Source: JAKFWF01 sp031374115
GTDB lineage: Bacteria > Pseudomonadota > Alphaproteobacteria > Rhizobiales > Hyphomicrobiaceae
DNA: 64,000 bases
Reading direction: 5' to 3'
Assembly (NCBI GenBank): GCA_031374115.1
Contig: JANMNO010000039.1
Coordinates: forward strand, 1-64,000
The position numbers and the translations under genes were made by a program. This document shows positions 52,713-61,897 of this stretch, piece after piece (within the stretch, counting starts at the first letter, position 1; each line of letters starts with the position of its first letter). The notes beneath the pieces were generated by a model, which ran no database searches, was not told where the DNA came from, and worked only from the letters and a program-made list of their open reading frames with translations.

Positions 52713-54968
52713 ATGCACAACAGCGCCATGCAACGTCTCATCGACGGTACCTTGCCCAAGATGGTCCGATGGTACGATCCGCGACTTCTCGCTCGGGTGT
52801 GGATGCGTACGATCGTGTCGTCGGTGTTCGGACAGTATGCCGATCAACGACTGATTCAGGCGGCGACCGATTTGACGAGCAGCGAAGACCTGCTCGGCCG
52901 TTACGATTTTACGGATCCACTCGCGGTCGATCCGATCAAGCGATTGGCCGTGGATAGTCAAGGTGTTTTTTGGATCGACTACATCAGTGACATCGGTGAT
53001 GGGTTTGAGGCGACTTATCCGGCAGCATATCTGTTGGCCCAGCAGCAGCTCGACATCAAGGGTGCCGGAAGCTTGCCGCACGGCGACATCCTCATCATGG
53101 GTGGCGATCAATGTTACCCGCAGGCGACGCGCCGCGAGTACAAAAAGCGGCTGCAAGAGCCGTATGGAATGGCGCTCCCTGAAAAGGCTCACAAGCGCAA
53201 GCTGTTTGCCATTCCCGGCAATCATGATTGGTATGACGGGCTGCAAGCGTTCGACAGTTTGTTTTGCGCGTCGCGCGATAAACTATCCGAAGCGAAAGGT
53301 AGCGCGATCGGCGGCTGGCAGTGTCAGCAGCACCGCAGCTATTGGGCGCTGAAACTGCCGCACAAGTGGTGGATTTGGGGCGCGGACATTCAGTTCTCCA
53401 AGTATTTGGATACGGCTCAGGTCAACTATTTTTCCGCCGTTGCCGGAGACATGGGCCCCGATGACAAAATCATCATATGTCTTGCGGAGCCAGCCTGGAT
53501 GTTGGCCGACTTCCAGGGACAGGATGAGGAAGAAAACTTTTTCAAGATCACAGCAATCGCCAGATCACGCGGCGCGAAGGTATGCGCCGTATTGGCTGGC
53601 GATTGGCATCACTACAATAGATATTCCTCTCCTGAACTCGGTGTGCATTTCTTTACCGCCGGTGGTGGCGGATCGTTTTTGCATCCGACCCACGTACTCA
53701 AGAACGAAATCTCCGTCCGCTGGCCGGAACTCAAAGCCGTGACGTTAAGCGAGGAACAGCCCGGTACCATCGTCACAAAGTGGAGCGCGCAAAGCTACGA
53801 TGTACGTTTGAAGAGGCCAGGCAGCGGCAAGACGATCGCCAAAGAACTTGCGCGCGATATCATCGAACCCCTTACAGACATAAAGGATGAGATCAAAAGC
53901 GAATTGCAAGGCCGGAAGACAGTCAAAAGGGAGAGCGCGCCGCTGAAACAACGCGCGCCAAAGTGTTATCCGAAGCGTTCGACAAGCGTTTTCCTGAGCC
54001 TGCGCAATCTAGCGTTCCCGCTTTTCAACGCACCGTTCGCGATCGGCATCGGGATAGTCTACTGGCTCTTGACGTGGCAATTCCACACCGTGGTGCGCGC
54101 CTATGACATCTCGGCTGGAAAAATCGATCAAGTCGGCTTGAAGCTAGGTTATCTTGCGGTATTGGGTTGGATGCCGGTTTACATCCTGCAGGCGACGCTG
54201 AGTATGAGCTTTGCGGTTATGTTGCTCGTGCTTTACGCCGCGGTTGTTTGGTATGTGGACGCCGAAGAGCGCCCCGGTTTCCGGCGATACTTTACGAAGT
54301 TTGCGGTCGGGACGACGCACTTCCTCACGCATGCCGCGGTGATGTTCACCTTGTTCATCGGTTTGCTCGGGTTCAACAACAATCTCTCGCCCTGGGTCGA
54401 GCGCCAGGTTGACGAAATGCTCGCATCGAAACGCGATGACCCGGGCATCGTGCGCGATATCATGAAGGAAACGCTGGAGCCTCTGTCGATCGAGCGGCAG
54501 ATGCGCCGCGACGAAATCGGGGCCGGTCCAGGGGCTGCGGTACCTCCTACGCCGCAATCGGCACAATCGACCGAAGCCGCGAAATCGTCCGCGCCGCGTA
54601 CGGTTCGCGAGTTGGTCGGGTTACTGTATCCGTTCGAGATGATGCTCGCGGGCGGTCTTATCGGCGGGTTCATTTGGGGATGCTACTGGGTCTTGACCGG
54701 CTTGCTCTGGCATATGCATGCGGAGGACGCGTTTGCGGCACTTCGCATCAAGCACTACCGCAACTTCCTGAGGATGAAGTTCGAACCAGACCAATTGACG
54801 ATCTACCCGATTGGCCTGGACAAGGTACCTCGCTTCGACGGCTGGACCAGTCATCCAGCAGATGGTCCGGTACCAGATGGCCGATCTGTGGTCGTGCCGC
54901 GCCAGCCATTGCGGCCCCACCTCATCGAAGAGCCGATCGTTATTCGGCCGGAACACGTGAAAGGGTGA
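52713..54968 (+). CDS. membrane metallophosphoesterase
   Basis: A 751-residue protein with an N-terminal calcineurin-like phosphoesterase domain and a C-terminal membrane domain. Metal motifs seen are DYISDIGDG near 89, GGDQCYP near 130, GNHDWYDG near 169 and AGDWHHYNRY near 295, followed by FFTAGGGGSFLHPTH. From about residue 425 there are at least five hydrophobic helices (NAPFAIGIGIVYWLLTW and later ones) and a soluble tail. The substrate is unknown. The exact start is uncertain (52713 or 52728). Confidence 0.85.
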   Translation: MHNSAMQRLIDGTLPKMVRWYDPRLLARVWMRTIVSSVFGQYADQRLIQAATDLTSSEDLLGRYDFTDPLAVDPIKRLAVDSQGVFWIDYISDIGDGFEATYPAAYLLAQQQLDIKGAGSLPHGDILIMGGDQCYPQATRREYKKRLQEPYGMALPEKAHKRKLFAIPGNHDWYDGLQAFDSLFCASRDKLSEAKGSAIGGWQCQQHRSYWALKLPHKWWIWGADIQFSKYLDTAQVNYFSAVAGDMGPDDKIIICLAEPAWMLADFQGQDEEENFFKITAIARSRGAKVCAVLAGDWHHYNRYSSPELGVHFFTAGGGGSFLHPTHVLKNEISVRWPELKAVTLSEEQPGTIVTKWSAQSYDVRLKRPGSGKTIAKELARDIIEPLTDIKDEIKSELQGRKTVKRESAPLKQRAPKCYPKRSTSVFLSLRNLAFPLFNAPFAIGIGIVYWLLTWQFHTVVRAYDISAGKIDQVGLKLGYLAVLGWMPVYILQATLSMSFAVMLLVLYAAVVWYVDAEERPGFRRYFTKFAVGTTHFLTHAAVMFTLFIGLLGFNNNLSPWVERQVDEMLASKRDDPGIVRDIMKETLEPLSIERQMRRDEIGAGPGAAVPPTPQSAQSTEAAKSSAPRTVRELVGLLYPFEMMLAGGLIGGFIWGCYWVLTGLLWHMHAEDAFAALRIKHYRNFLRMKFEPDQLTIYPIGLDKVPRFDGWTSHPADGPVPDGRSVVVPRQPLRPHLIEEPIVIRPEHVKG

Positions 54969-55008
54969 GCGTATGGGGGGAGTTTATCCGCCGAAAAAAG
55001 TGGCGGTG

Positions 55009-55821
55009 ATGTTTCCATTTTTAAGAATTCTGCTTTTCACGACGCTGATCGTTGCAGGCGCGTGCCAAGCCGAGGCTGCGACTTCGACGCTCGTCGCCAT
55101 TCAAACCCCGCGTGGTGCAAAGCAGGCATTCATCCTTATCAAGCCGGTGAAGCCGGTTGCAGCGGTCATACTCTTCGCGGGTGGACATGGCGGGCTTGGC
55201 CTGCAGAGCGCCTCGACGATGCAGTGGGGAGCACAGAATTTTTTGGTTCGCACCCGCGATCAGTTTGCAGCTCAGAATTTGATCGTCGCGGTGATTGATG
55301 CACCATCCGATCACCAACGGGGGATGAACGCGGTGTTCCGCATGGGCAGCGAACATGCGGGCGACATCGGCGCGGTCGCAGCCTACCTGAAGGGCCAAGC
55401 AAACGTCCCGGTTTGGCTGATCGGTACGAGCATGGGCACCTTCTCGGCGGCGGGTGGAGCAATCGGGGCTAAGAACGTCGATGGACTCGTTCTCACTTCG
55501 ACGATTACGCGTTCTAAGCCGGGCTGGAAGATCGCAGGCAGTCATCCGCATGGGGTTGCGAGTATGGCGCTAGGTCGGGTCAAGGTTCCGGCTTTCATCA
55601 TGTCGCACCGAGAGGACGGTTGTGCTATCACGCCGGCGACAGACGCACCTAAACTTGCCGGCCGGCTGACTTCGGCAAAACCATTGGAAACGACATTGCT
55701 CGATGGCGGTTTGCCGCCCAAGTCAGAGCCCTGCGAGGCTCGATCCGAGCATGGTTTCTTTGGTATCGAAAGCGAGGCAGTCAATAGGGTCGTAGGCTTT
55801 GTGAAGGCGAACAGCAGGTAA
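55009..55821 (+). CDS. exported alpha/beta hydrolase-like protein
   Basis: A 270-residue protein from ATG 55009 (an earlier ATG at 54973 adds 12 residues). The N-terminus has a signal segment ending LIVAGACQAEAA; the cysteine could be a lipobox, though -3 is Ala. The hydrolase fold shows FAGGHGGLGL as oxyanion region and GTSMGTFSAAG as the nucleophile elbow. It starts 40 bases after the membrane metallophosphoesterase and may share its transcript. Function unknown. Confidence 0.8.
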   Translation: MFPFLRILLFTTLIVAGACQAEAATSTLVAIQTPRGAKQAFILIKPVKPVAAVILFAGGHGGLGLQSASTMQWGAQNFLVRTRDQFAAQNLIVAVIDAPSDHQRGMNAVFRMGSEHAGDIGAVAAYLKGQANVPVWLIGTSMGTFSAAGGAIGAKNVDGLVLTSTITRSKPGWKIAGSHPHGVASMALGRVKVPAFIMSHREDGCAITPATDAPKLAGRLTSAKPLETTLLDGGLPPKSEPCEARSEHGFFGIESEAVNRVVGFVKANSR

Positions 55822-56012
55822 GCGCCAGGCATTGCGCATCACGCTGTTTGCCTGGGTAGCGGTAGCCTCAGCGAACGGTCGATCGCCGCACAATGCGCGG
55901 GACGACAGCCGATATCGTCAGGAACGCGGCCCTTTAGATTGGGTGCGGCACGTACGCGGTCGGTTGCTCCTCAGCCCCAAGTTTCCTCCGCCCTTAGACC
56001 CTCGATATAGCA

Positions 56013-56037
56013 TTGGGCGTTTACATGCGCCGCCCAA
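56013..56037 (+). terminator. hairpin upstream of the FAH-family gene
   Basis: TTGGGCG (56013-56019) and CGCCCAA (56031-56037) form a perfect 7-bp stem with an 11-base loop. No T-run follows. It lies between the exported hydrolase and the FAH-family gene, 53 bases before the latter. The remaining 190 bases of this spacer show nothing else. Confidence 0.4.
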
Positions 56038-56090
56038 AGTGTAGCCTCTTGTTGCACAAGCGTCGTTCACTGCGGGAAGCGGTCCAACTC

Positions 56091-57110
56091 ATGAAATTCG
56101 CTACCATCAAAGACGGTTCTCGAGACGGATATCTCGCCGTTGTTTCGCGCGACTTGACGCGCTTTGTTTCGGCGGAAGTGATCGCGCCCACGTTGCAGGC
56201 GGCGCTCGATGATTGGGGACGACTTGCGCACCGCCTGGAAGGATTGGCAGAGCAGCTGGAACATGGTTCGGTACCCTACCAGCGGTTTCACGAGCGCGGC
56301 TGTCTAAGTCCTTTACCGCGTGCGTACCAATGGGCGGATGGGTCGGCTTACGTCAATCACGTCGAACTCGTGCGGAAGGCGCGTGGCGCCGAAATGCCTG
56401 CATCGTTTTGGACGGATCCGTTGATGTATCAGGGTGGATCGGATGCGTTCCTCAGCCCACGTGAAGCGATCCGCTTGAAGGATGAAGCCGATGGCATAGA
56501 TTTCGAAGGTGAGGTGGCCGTTATCGTCGACGATGTGCCGATGGGGGCATCGCGCCAGGTCGGGCTGTCGAAGATCCGGCTCGTGATGCTCGTCAACGAC
56601 GTGTCGCTGCGCAACCTTATCCCGGGTGAGCTTGGCAAGGGTTTCGGCTTCTTCCAGGGCAAACCCTCGTCGGCGTTCTCGCCGGTGGCGGTTACGCCCG
56701 ACGCGCTAGGTGACGCCTGGAAGGACGGCAAGCTGCATCTGCCGCTGCTATCTACACTGAATAAAAAATTGTTCGGCAAGCCCAACGCTGGTCAGGATAT
56801 GACGTTCGATTTCGGCGGGTTGATTGCTCATGCTGCGAAAACGAGGCCGCTGACAGCCGGTTCGATCATCGGTTCCGGAACTGTGTCGAACAAAGGCGCA
56901 GATGGCGGGCCGGGCAAGACGGTGGCGGAGGGCGGCGCCGGATATGCCTGTATCGCCGAGCTGCGCATGATCGAGACAATCACGCGTGGCAAGCCTATCA
57001 CTCCATTCATGAAGTTCGGCGATACCATCCGCATTGAGATGAAGGATGCGCGCGGCCATTCGATCTTCGGCGCCATCGAGCAGTCGGTCGAAAAGTACGA
57101 GGCTCCGTGA
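56091..57110 (+). CDS. fumarylacetoacetate hydrolase (FAH) family protein
   Basis: A 339-residue FAH-family protein from ATG 56091. The metal site E-x-E is in DFEGEVAVIVDDVP, with the Asp in LVNDVSLRN and the Gly-rich GSGTVSNKG loop near the C-terminus. The length fits the FAH/2-keto-4-pentenoate hydratase-type group that opens or hydrates diketo acids in aromatic degradation. No tyrosine or aromatic pathway gene is adjacent, so the substrate is unknown. The open frame up to 56013 covers a hairpin. Confidence 0.88.
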   Translation: MKFATIKDGSRDGYLAVVSRDLTRFVSAEVIAPTLQAALDDWGRLAHRLEGLAEQLEHGSVPYQRFHERGCLSPLPRAYQWADGSAYVNHVELVRKARGAEMPASFWTDPLMYQGGSDAFLSPREAIRLKDEADGIDFEGEVAVIVDDVPMGASRQVGLSKIRLVMLVNDVSLRNLIPGELGKGFGFFQGKPSSAFSPVAVTPDALGDAWKDGKLHLPLLSTLNKKLFGKPNAGQDMTFDFGGLIAHAAKTRPLTAGSIIGSGTVSNKGADGGPGKTVAEGGAGYACIAELRMIETITRGKPITPFMKFGDTIRIEMKDARGHSIFGAIEQSVEKYEAP

Positions 57111-57127
57111 CAGGATCGCGTGTGCCG

Positions 57128-58500
57128 CTAGCGGCTGGGAACAAGCTCGAACTTTGCCGATAGCTGCGCGGTTGAATCACCGCCGGCGAACAATTCGAAA
57201 GGGCCGGGCTCGATGAGGAGGCGGCCGGCTTCATCGTGAAATCCAAGCGCGGAAGCCGGAACTTTCAACTTGACGAAACCCTTCGCATAATCGATCGCCT
57301 GGCCGGGACCGCGGCGAGCGCGTATCTCCTTCAGCAGCGTCGACGTCGGTGGGCACTTTTTGCCGGATGCTGATAACCAGGACTGATCGTATTCGGTGTC
57401 GGCAGACGCTCCGATAACTGCGATGCGCTTGACCGAAGGGCCGATCGGCAGGACGCGATCTTCGTTCTTGAGTAGAACGAATGATTGGCGGGCCGTCTCA
57501 CGTGCGACCCGGCGAGCCTCCGCCTGATCCGGCAGCGCCGGAAACGGTGCATCCGTCGATCGATCGAATAATCCCATTCGGAATTTGATGCGCAGGACGC
57601 GGCGGGTTGCTTCGTCGATCGCACTGCGTGGCACCCGACCCATCTTCACTTCGGTTTCAAGGTGCCGCGAGAAGTGCTCGCCGACCATATCCATGCTGGC
57701 CAGCAGTGCGCGGCGAGCTGCCTCGGCAGTATCCCGGGCGATGCCATGATTCATCAGATTGCCGATCGCATCAAAATCCGATGTGACGAAACCATCGAAA
57801 CCCCAGTGTCCCCGCAGGATGCCGGTCAGCAAACGACTGTCCGCCGATGCGGGTGAACCATTGACGGTGTTGAATGCCGCCATCACGATTTCGGCTCCAG
57901 CATCGATCGCGGCCTTGAACGGTGGCAGATGCCGGTCGAACAATTCATTAGTCGGGATGGGCGCGTCGCCGTAGTCGCGACCGGCTTCCACGCCTCCATA
58001 ACCGACATAGTGCTTCACCGAAACTGCGAGACCACCCTGGCGATACCCGCGTGTTCGTGCGGCAGCAATAACCGAGCCCAGATAGGCGTCCTCACCAGCG
58101 CCTTCGATGACGCGACCCCAGCGAGGATCCCGCGAGAGGTCGACCATCGGGGCGAAGGTCCAATTGATGCCGGCATTCGCTGCCTCCCGCGCCACCATTT
58201 CTGCGGAGCGAGCGGTTTGCGCGGCGCTTCGCGAAAGCCGTGGATTTCATCTCGCTTGACGACATTCATGATGGCGCCGGATGGGCCTGCCTTGACAGCC
58301 TCCATCTGCAAAATGTGGCGCTCATCGCGCGCAATGAGATTGAGCTGCCCGATCTTCTCGGCCAACGTCATTCGAGCCATCAGCGCCTTGATGCGTTTTT
58401 CAATCGCGGGATCGAGCGTGGCGCGTTGGGCGTAAGCAGCGCCAGCGGCCAGGCAGACCAAGACGAGGGCAAGAAGCGGGGTGCGTAGTTTTGCGATCAT
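57128..58500 (-). pseudogene. glycoside hydrolase family 3 beta-glucosidase, deleted and frameshifted
   Basis: The N-terminal part (from ATG 58500, signal peptide LALVLVCLAAGAAYAQ, then MTLAEKIGQLN and GAIMNVV) is in one frame. The rest (AQTARSAEMVAREAANAGINWTFAPMVDLSRDPRWGR, the TSDFDAIGN catalytic aspartate segment) is in another frame from about 58220 down. The stretch that normally links them, with the substrate-site FGLDVIHGF region, is mostly missing. Near 57277 the C-terminal GH3 domain jumps straight to the final fibronectin-like part. About 457 codons remain of a roughly 720-750-residue family protein, so I call it a decayed gene. Confidence 0.82.
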
Positions 58501-58588
58501 GCCATCGGGGAAGGTTGCGGTGGGGTGAGGTATCAAGCATGATCTGGGCGCGACGTCGACTACGTTTGCCCGGAGAAGACCTTCCACA

Positions 58589-59434
58589 ATGGATCCGATC
58601 GTTTTCAGCGCGGTGCTCGTGGCGGCCGCGTGTCACGCGAGCTGGAATGCACTCCTCAAACTGAAGCTTGTGCCGATCGTTGCGATTTCGCTCATTTCGG
58701 TCGGTTGTGGGATTGTCGTGCTGCCTGTTCTGCCGTTCGTCGGCTGGCCGCCGGCTGTCGCGTGGCCATATATATTCGGCTCGCTGTTCGTGCACCTGTT
58801 TTACTACTCGACGCTGGCAGAGGCCTATAAAACCGGAGACTTGGGCCTCGTTTACCCGATTGCGCGAGGCTCGGCCCCGCTTATGACGGCCGTCGGTGCT
58901 TATCTGCTCGTTGGCCAGGAATTAGGTTCGAAAGGCTGGATCGGTGTTGCCGTGTTGGCTGCCGGTGTCATTGTCTTATCCCTCAGATGGGGCAATGTCG
59001 CAGCGCCGCCGAATCTCAGGTCTATCGGCTTTGCGCTGCTCACGGCCATGTCGATCACAACGTACACGTTGATCGATGCGCTCGGCGCCAAGCTGGCAGG
59101 TTCGGCGCACTCGTATGCCGGTTGGCTGTTCGTACTCGATGGTCTTATGATGACGGCTTACGGCTTGCTGCTGTTTCCCGAACCGTTCAAGGCCGGCATG
59201 CGTTCGGATTGGAAGCTCGTGCTGGTCGGTGGCGGGCTGTCAGCGGCGGCCTACTGGATCGCAATTTGGGCGATGACGGTGGCGCCGATCGCACTCGTGG
59301 CGGCGCTGCGTGAAACCAGCGTGCTGTTTGCCGCCGCGATCGGTATTTTCGTTTTACGTGAACCGATATTGCCGGCGCGGATAGTTGCTGCCTTGATGGT
59401 GGCTGCGGGCGTGATCCTGATCAGGTTGCGATAG
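58589..59434 (+). CDS. EamA/DMT family transporter
   Basis: A 281-residue membrane protein with ten hydrophobic helices in two EamA repeats, for example VFSAVLVAAACHASWNALLKL at the start and LVAALRETSVLFAAAIGIF near the end. GGAGAAGA is placed before the ATG. Family members export metabolites or amino acids; the substrate is unknown. It is divergent from the decayed GH3 gene. Confidence 0.9.
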   Translation: MDPIVFSAVLVAAACHASWNALLKLKLVPIVAISLISVGCGIVVLPVLPFVGWPPAVAWPYIFGSLFVHLFYYSTLAEAYKTGDLGLVYPIARGSAPLMTAVGAYLLVGQELGSKGWIGVAVLAAGVIVLSLRWGNVAAPPNLRSIGFALLTAMSITTYTLIDALGAKLAGSAHSYAGWLFVLDGLMMTAYGLLLFPEPFKAGMRSDWKLVLVGGGLSAAAYWIAIWAMTVAPIALVAALRETSVLFAAAIGIFVLREPILPARIVAALMVAAGVILIRLR

Positions 59435-59444
59435 CGGCGCTTGC

Positions 59445-61526
59445 CTACGCAGCCCTGATCCAGCAATGGTTGTCGTGGAACGCGGCCCCGCCAAAGGGGG
59501 CGGCCTGGAAGGCGCTCGTCAGCGTGTTGATGCCTTCGCCGCCTTCGAACTGGCTGTTCGGCGGGATTGCTTCGACGATGACGACGCCTGGCAGCACGCC
59601 ATCGAAAGCTTCGGCGTGCAGGACGATTTCGCCGCGCGCATTGCCCATGCGGATCTTGTTGCCGTCGGCAATTCCAAGCTGCGCGAGATCGGCTGGATTG
59701 ATCTTCGCGCGGGGACGCCCCTCGCGAGCACGACTGGTCGGCATCTCGTTGAAGGATGAGTTCAGATAGTTTCGCGCTGGCGACGTCGCGAGCTTGAAAG
59801 GATGTACGGCATCCACTTTCTCATTGACGTCCCAATGATCGGGTAGCGATGGTACGAGGTGCGCGATGCCCCAGTCGTGCTTACGGCCGGCCGGTACGTT
59901 TGGCCAATCCGGCTTAAAGCGAAACTTGCCGTCCGGATAGGCGAAGCCGTTGGCATAGTGCGAGGTCTCAAAATCGGGTTGACAGTCGATCCACTTCGCT
60001 TGCTCGAGTGCTTCGAGCGAGCCCCAACCGGATTTGCGAAGTGTCTCGTCGATCAACTGGCGCGGCGTCATCTCAAAGCCGCGATGCTTCGCACCGACGC
60101 GTTTTGCCAGTCCAACCAGAACGTCGTGATTCGAACGGCATTCGCCCGGCACGTCCATCAGTTTGGGTCCGAGCAGAATGTGCTGGTGCCCGCCGCCCTG
60201 ATAGATGTCGTCATGTTCGAGGAACATCGTCGACGGCAATACGATGTCTGACATTTCAGCCGTCGCGGTCATGAATTGCTCATGCGTGCATACGAACAAG
60301 TCTTCGCGCAGGAAGCCGGCTTTGACCTTGCGTTGATCGGGCGCGACCTGCACTGGGTTCATGTTTTGGATGAACAATGCGGTGACGGGCGGCCCGCCCT
60401 TGATATCTTGCGGGTCGCCACACAGGATCGGCCCGATCCGGCTCATGTCGAGCATGCGGATGCTGTCGTCGCGCGCGTCGTGCCCTTCGATCAGCGACTT
60501 GTCCCAATTGAAGATTGCGCCGTTGTTGTGAAATGCGCCGCCACCTTCGTGCAGCCAAGCGCCCGTCACCGACGCGATGCAGCTTGCTGCGTGCATGTTA
60601 TGGGCGCCGTTGCGTTGACGCGAGAAGCCGTAGCCCAACCGGAAGTAGGTTTTCGGTGTCGTGCCGACAAGCTTGGCGAAGGCTTCGATTTCCTCCACCT
60701 TCAAACCGGTGATCGTGGCAGCCCACCCCGGCGTGCGAGACTCTAAATGAGCTTCGAGTTCGCGCGGGCAGTCGGTGTACTGCTCCATGTAAGGCCAGTT
60801 GGCGTGGCCATCGCGAAACAGGATGTGCATCACCGCGCAGGCGAGCGCCCCGTCGGTCCCCGGCCGCAGACACAACGCCATGTCGGCCTGATCCATCGTG
60901 CCGTTCTGGTAGATGTCGATGGCGACAATCTTGGCGCCACGCTCCCTGCGGGCCTTGATCGCATGTGTCATTACGTTGACCTGGGTGTTGACCGGGTTCG
61001 TACCCCAGATCACCACCACATCGGCCTTGGCCATCTCACGCGGGTCGGGTCCAGCTAGCTTCCCAGTACCGGCAATGTATCCGGTCCAGGCAAGTGTGGT
61101 GCAGATCGACGAGAATTGTTGCGAGTATCGTTTGGCGTGGCGCAGCCGGTTAATGCCGTCGCGCATCACAAGACCCATGGTACCAGCGAAATAGTACGGC
61201 CACACCGCTTCCGGGCCATGCTGGGCTTCGGCCTTGAGCATGGCTTCGGCGGTGATGTCCAGCGCGTCATCCCAGGATATGCGTGCGAATTCCGTTGAGC
61301 CCTTAGGTCCCTTGCGGCGCAGCGGATGCATCAACCGGTCGGGATGGTGGATGCGCTCCGAGTAGCGCGCGACTTTCGCGCAGATCACACCGTCCGTGTA
61401 GCTATTGTCCTTGGCGCCACGCACCCGGCCAATGCGACCATCAGGTAACAGCTCGACCTCGAGTGCGCACGTCGAAGGGCAATCATGCGGACAAACCGAG
61501 TGACCAATTTCGACGGGGCGGTCCAT
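59445..61526 (-). CDS. molybdopterin-dependent oxidoreductase (DMSO reductase family)
   Basis: A 693-residue catalytic subunit. The N-terminal 4Fe-4S motif is CPHDCPSTCALEV with a fourth Cys in GVICAKV, then the molybdopterin domain with WGTNPVNTQ and FIQNMNPVQV, and the dinucleotide-binding end with MPTSRAREGRPRAKINPADL. No TAT signal is visible, so it is probably cytoplasmic. Electron-transfer or chaperone subunits are absent. The substrate is unknown. It is followed, on the same strand upstream, by an ABM-domain gene. Confidence 0.9.
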   Translation of the reverse strand: MDRPVEIGHSVCPHDCPSTCALEVELLPDGRIGRVRGAKDNSYTDGVICAKVARYSERIHHPDRLMHPLRRKGPKGSTEFARISWDDALDITAEAMLKAEAQHGPEAVWPYYFAGTMGLVMRDGINRLRHAKRYSQQFSSICTTLAWTGYIAGTGKLAGPDPREMAKADVVVIWGTNPVNTQVNVMTHAIKARRERGAKIVAIDIYQNGTMDQADMALCLRPGTDGALACAVMHILFRDGHANWPYMEQYTDCPRELEAHLESRTPGWAATITGLKVEEIEAFAKLVGTTPKTYFRLGYGFSRQRNGAHNMHAASCIASVTGAWLHEGGGAFHNNGAIFNWDKSLIEGHDARDDSIRMLDMSRIGPILCGDPQDIKGGPPVTALFIQNMNPVQVAPDQRKVKAGFLREDLFVCTHEQFMTATAEMSDIVLPSTMFLEHDDIYQGGGHQHILLGPKLMDVPGECRSNHDVLVGLAKRVGAKHRGFEMTPRQLIDETLRKSGWGSLEALEQAKWIDCQPDFETSHYANGFAYPDGKFRFKPDWPNVPAGRKHDWGIAHLVPSLPDHWDVNEKVDAVHPFKLATSPARNYLNSSFNEMPTSRAREGRPRAKINPADLAQLGIADGNKIRMGNARGEIVLHAEAFDGVLPGVVIVEAIPPNSQFEGGEGINTLTSAFQAAPFGGAAFHDNHCWIRAA

Positions 61527-61569
61527 GGGATAATTTTCCTCTATTCAGGACTTCCGGCCGTCCAATAGC

Positions 61570-61878
61570 TCAACTTGGCGACAGCACGTGGATCACGCGG
61601 GAGGCAATCATGTCTTTGACCTTCGCCGCATAGGCCGCCATGTGAGCCGATGCGGCGTGGGCTGCCAAAGTCTCTGCGCTCGTCCATTTCTCGATTACGA
61701 CGAAAGTGTCGGGCCCGACTTTCGTTTGTATGGCCCCAATACCGGCAGCATCCACAGCCGGGCCATACTCGATGCAGCCCTCTTCTGCGTGTACGGCTGG
61801 CATGTTGCCGTGAAACGCGGCCAGCACGGTATCGCGCATGCCGGGCTTCGTGGTGATGATTGCGAGAACGTGGATCAT
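61570..61878 (-). CDS. ABM-domain (antibiotic biosynthesis monooxygenase-like) protein
   Basis: A 102-residue ferredoxin-like protein with the ABM pattern VLAIITTKPGMRDTVLAAF, EEGCIEYGPAVDAA and VVIEKWTSAETLAAHAAS. Relatives include the quinol monooxygenase YgiN. Its partner and substrate are unknown. It lies between the molybdoenzyme (43 bases downstream) and the aminotransferase (19 bases upstream) on one strand, so all three could be one transcript. Confidence 0.87.
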   Translation of the reverse strand: MIHVLAIITTKPGMRDTVLAAFHGNMPAVHAEEGCIEYGPAVDAAGIGAIQTKVGPDTFVVIEKWTSAETLAAHAASAHMAAYAAKVKDMIASRVIHVLSPS

Positions 61879-61897
61879 CTCGGCTACTCTCTCGGTT

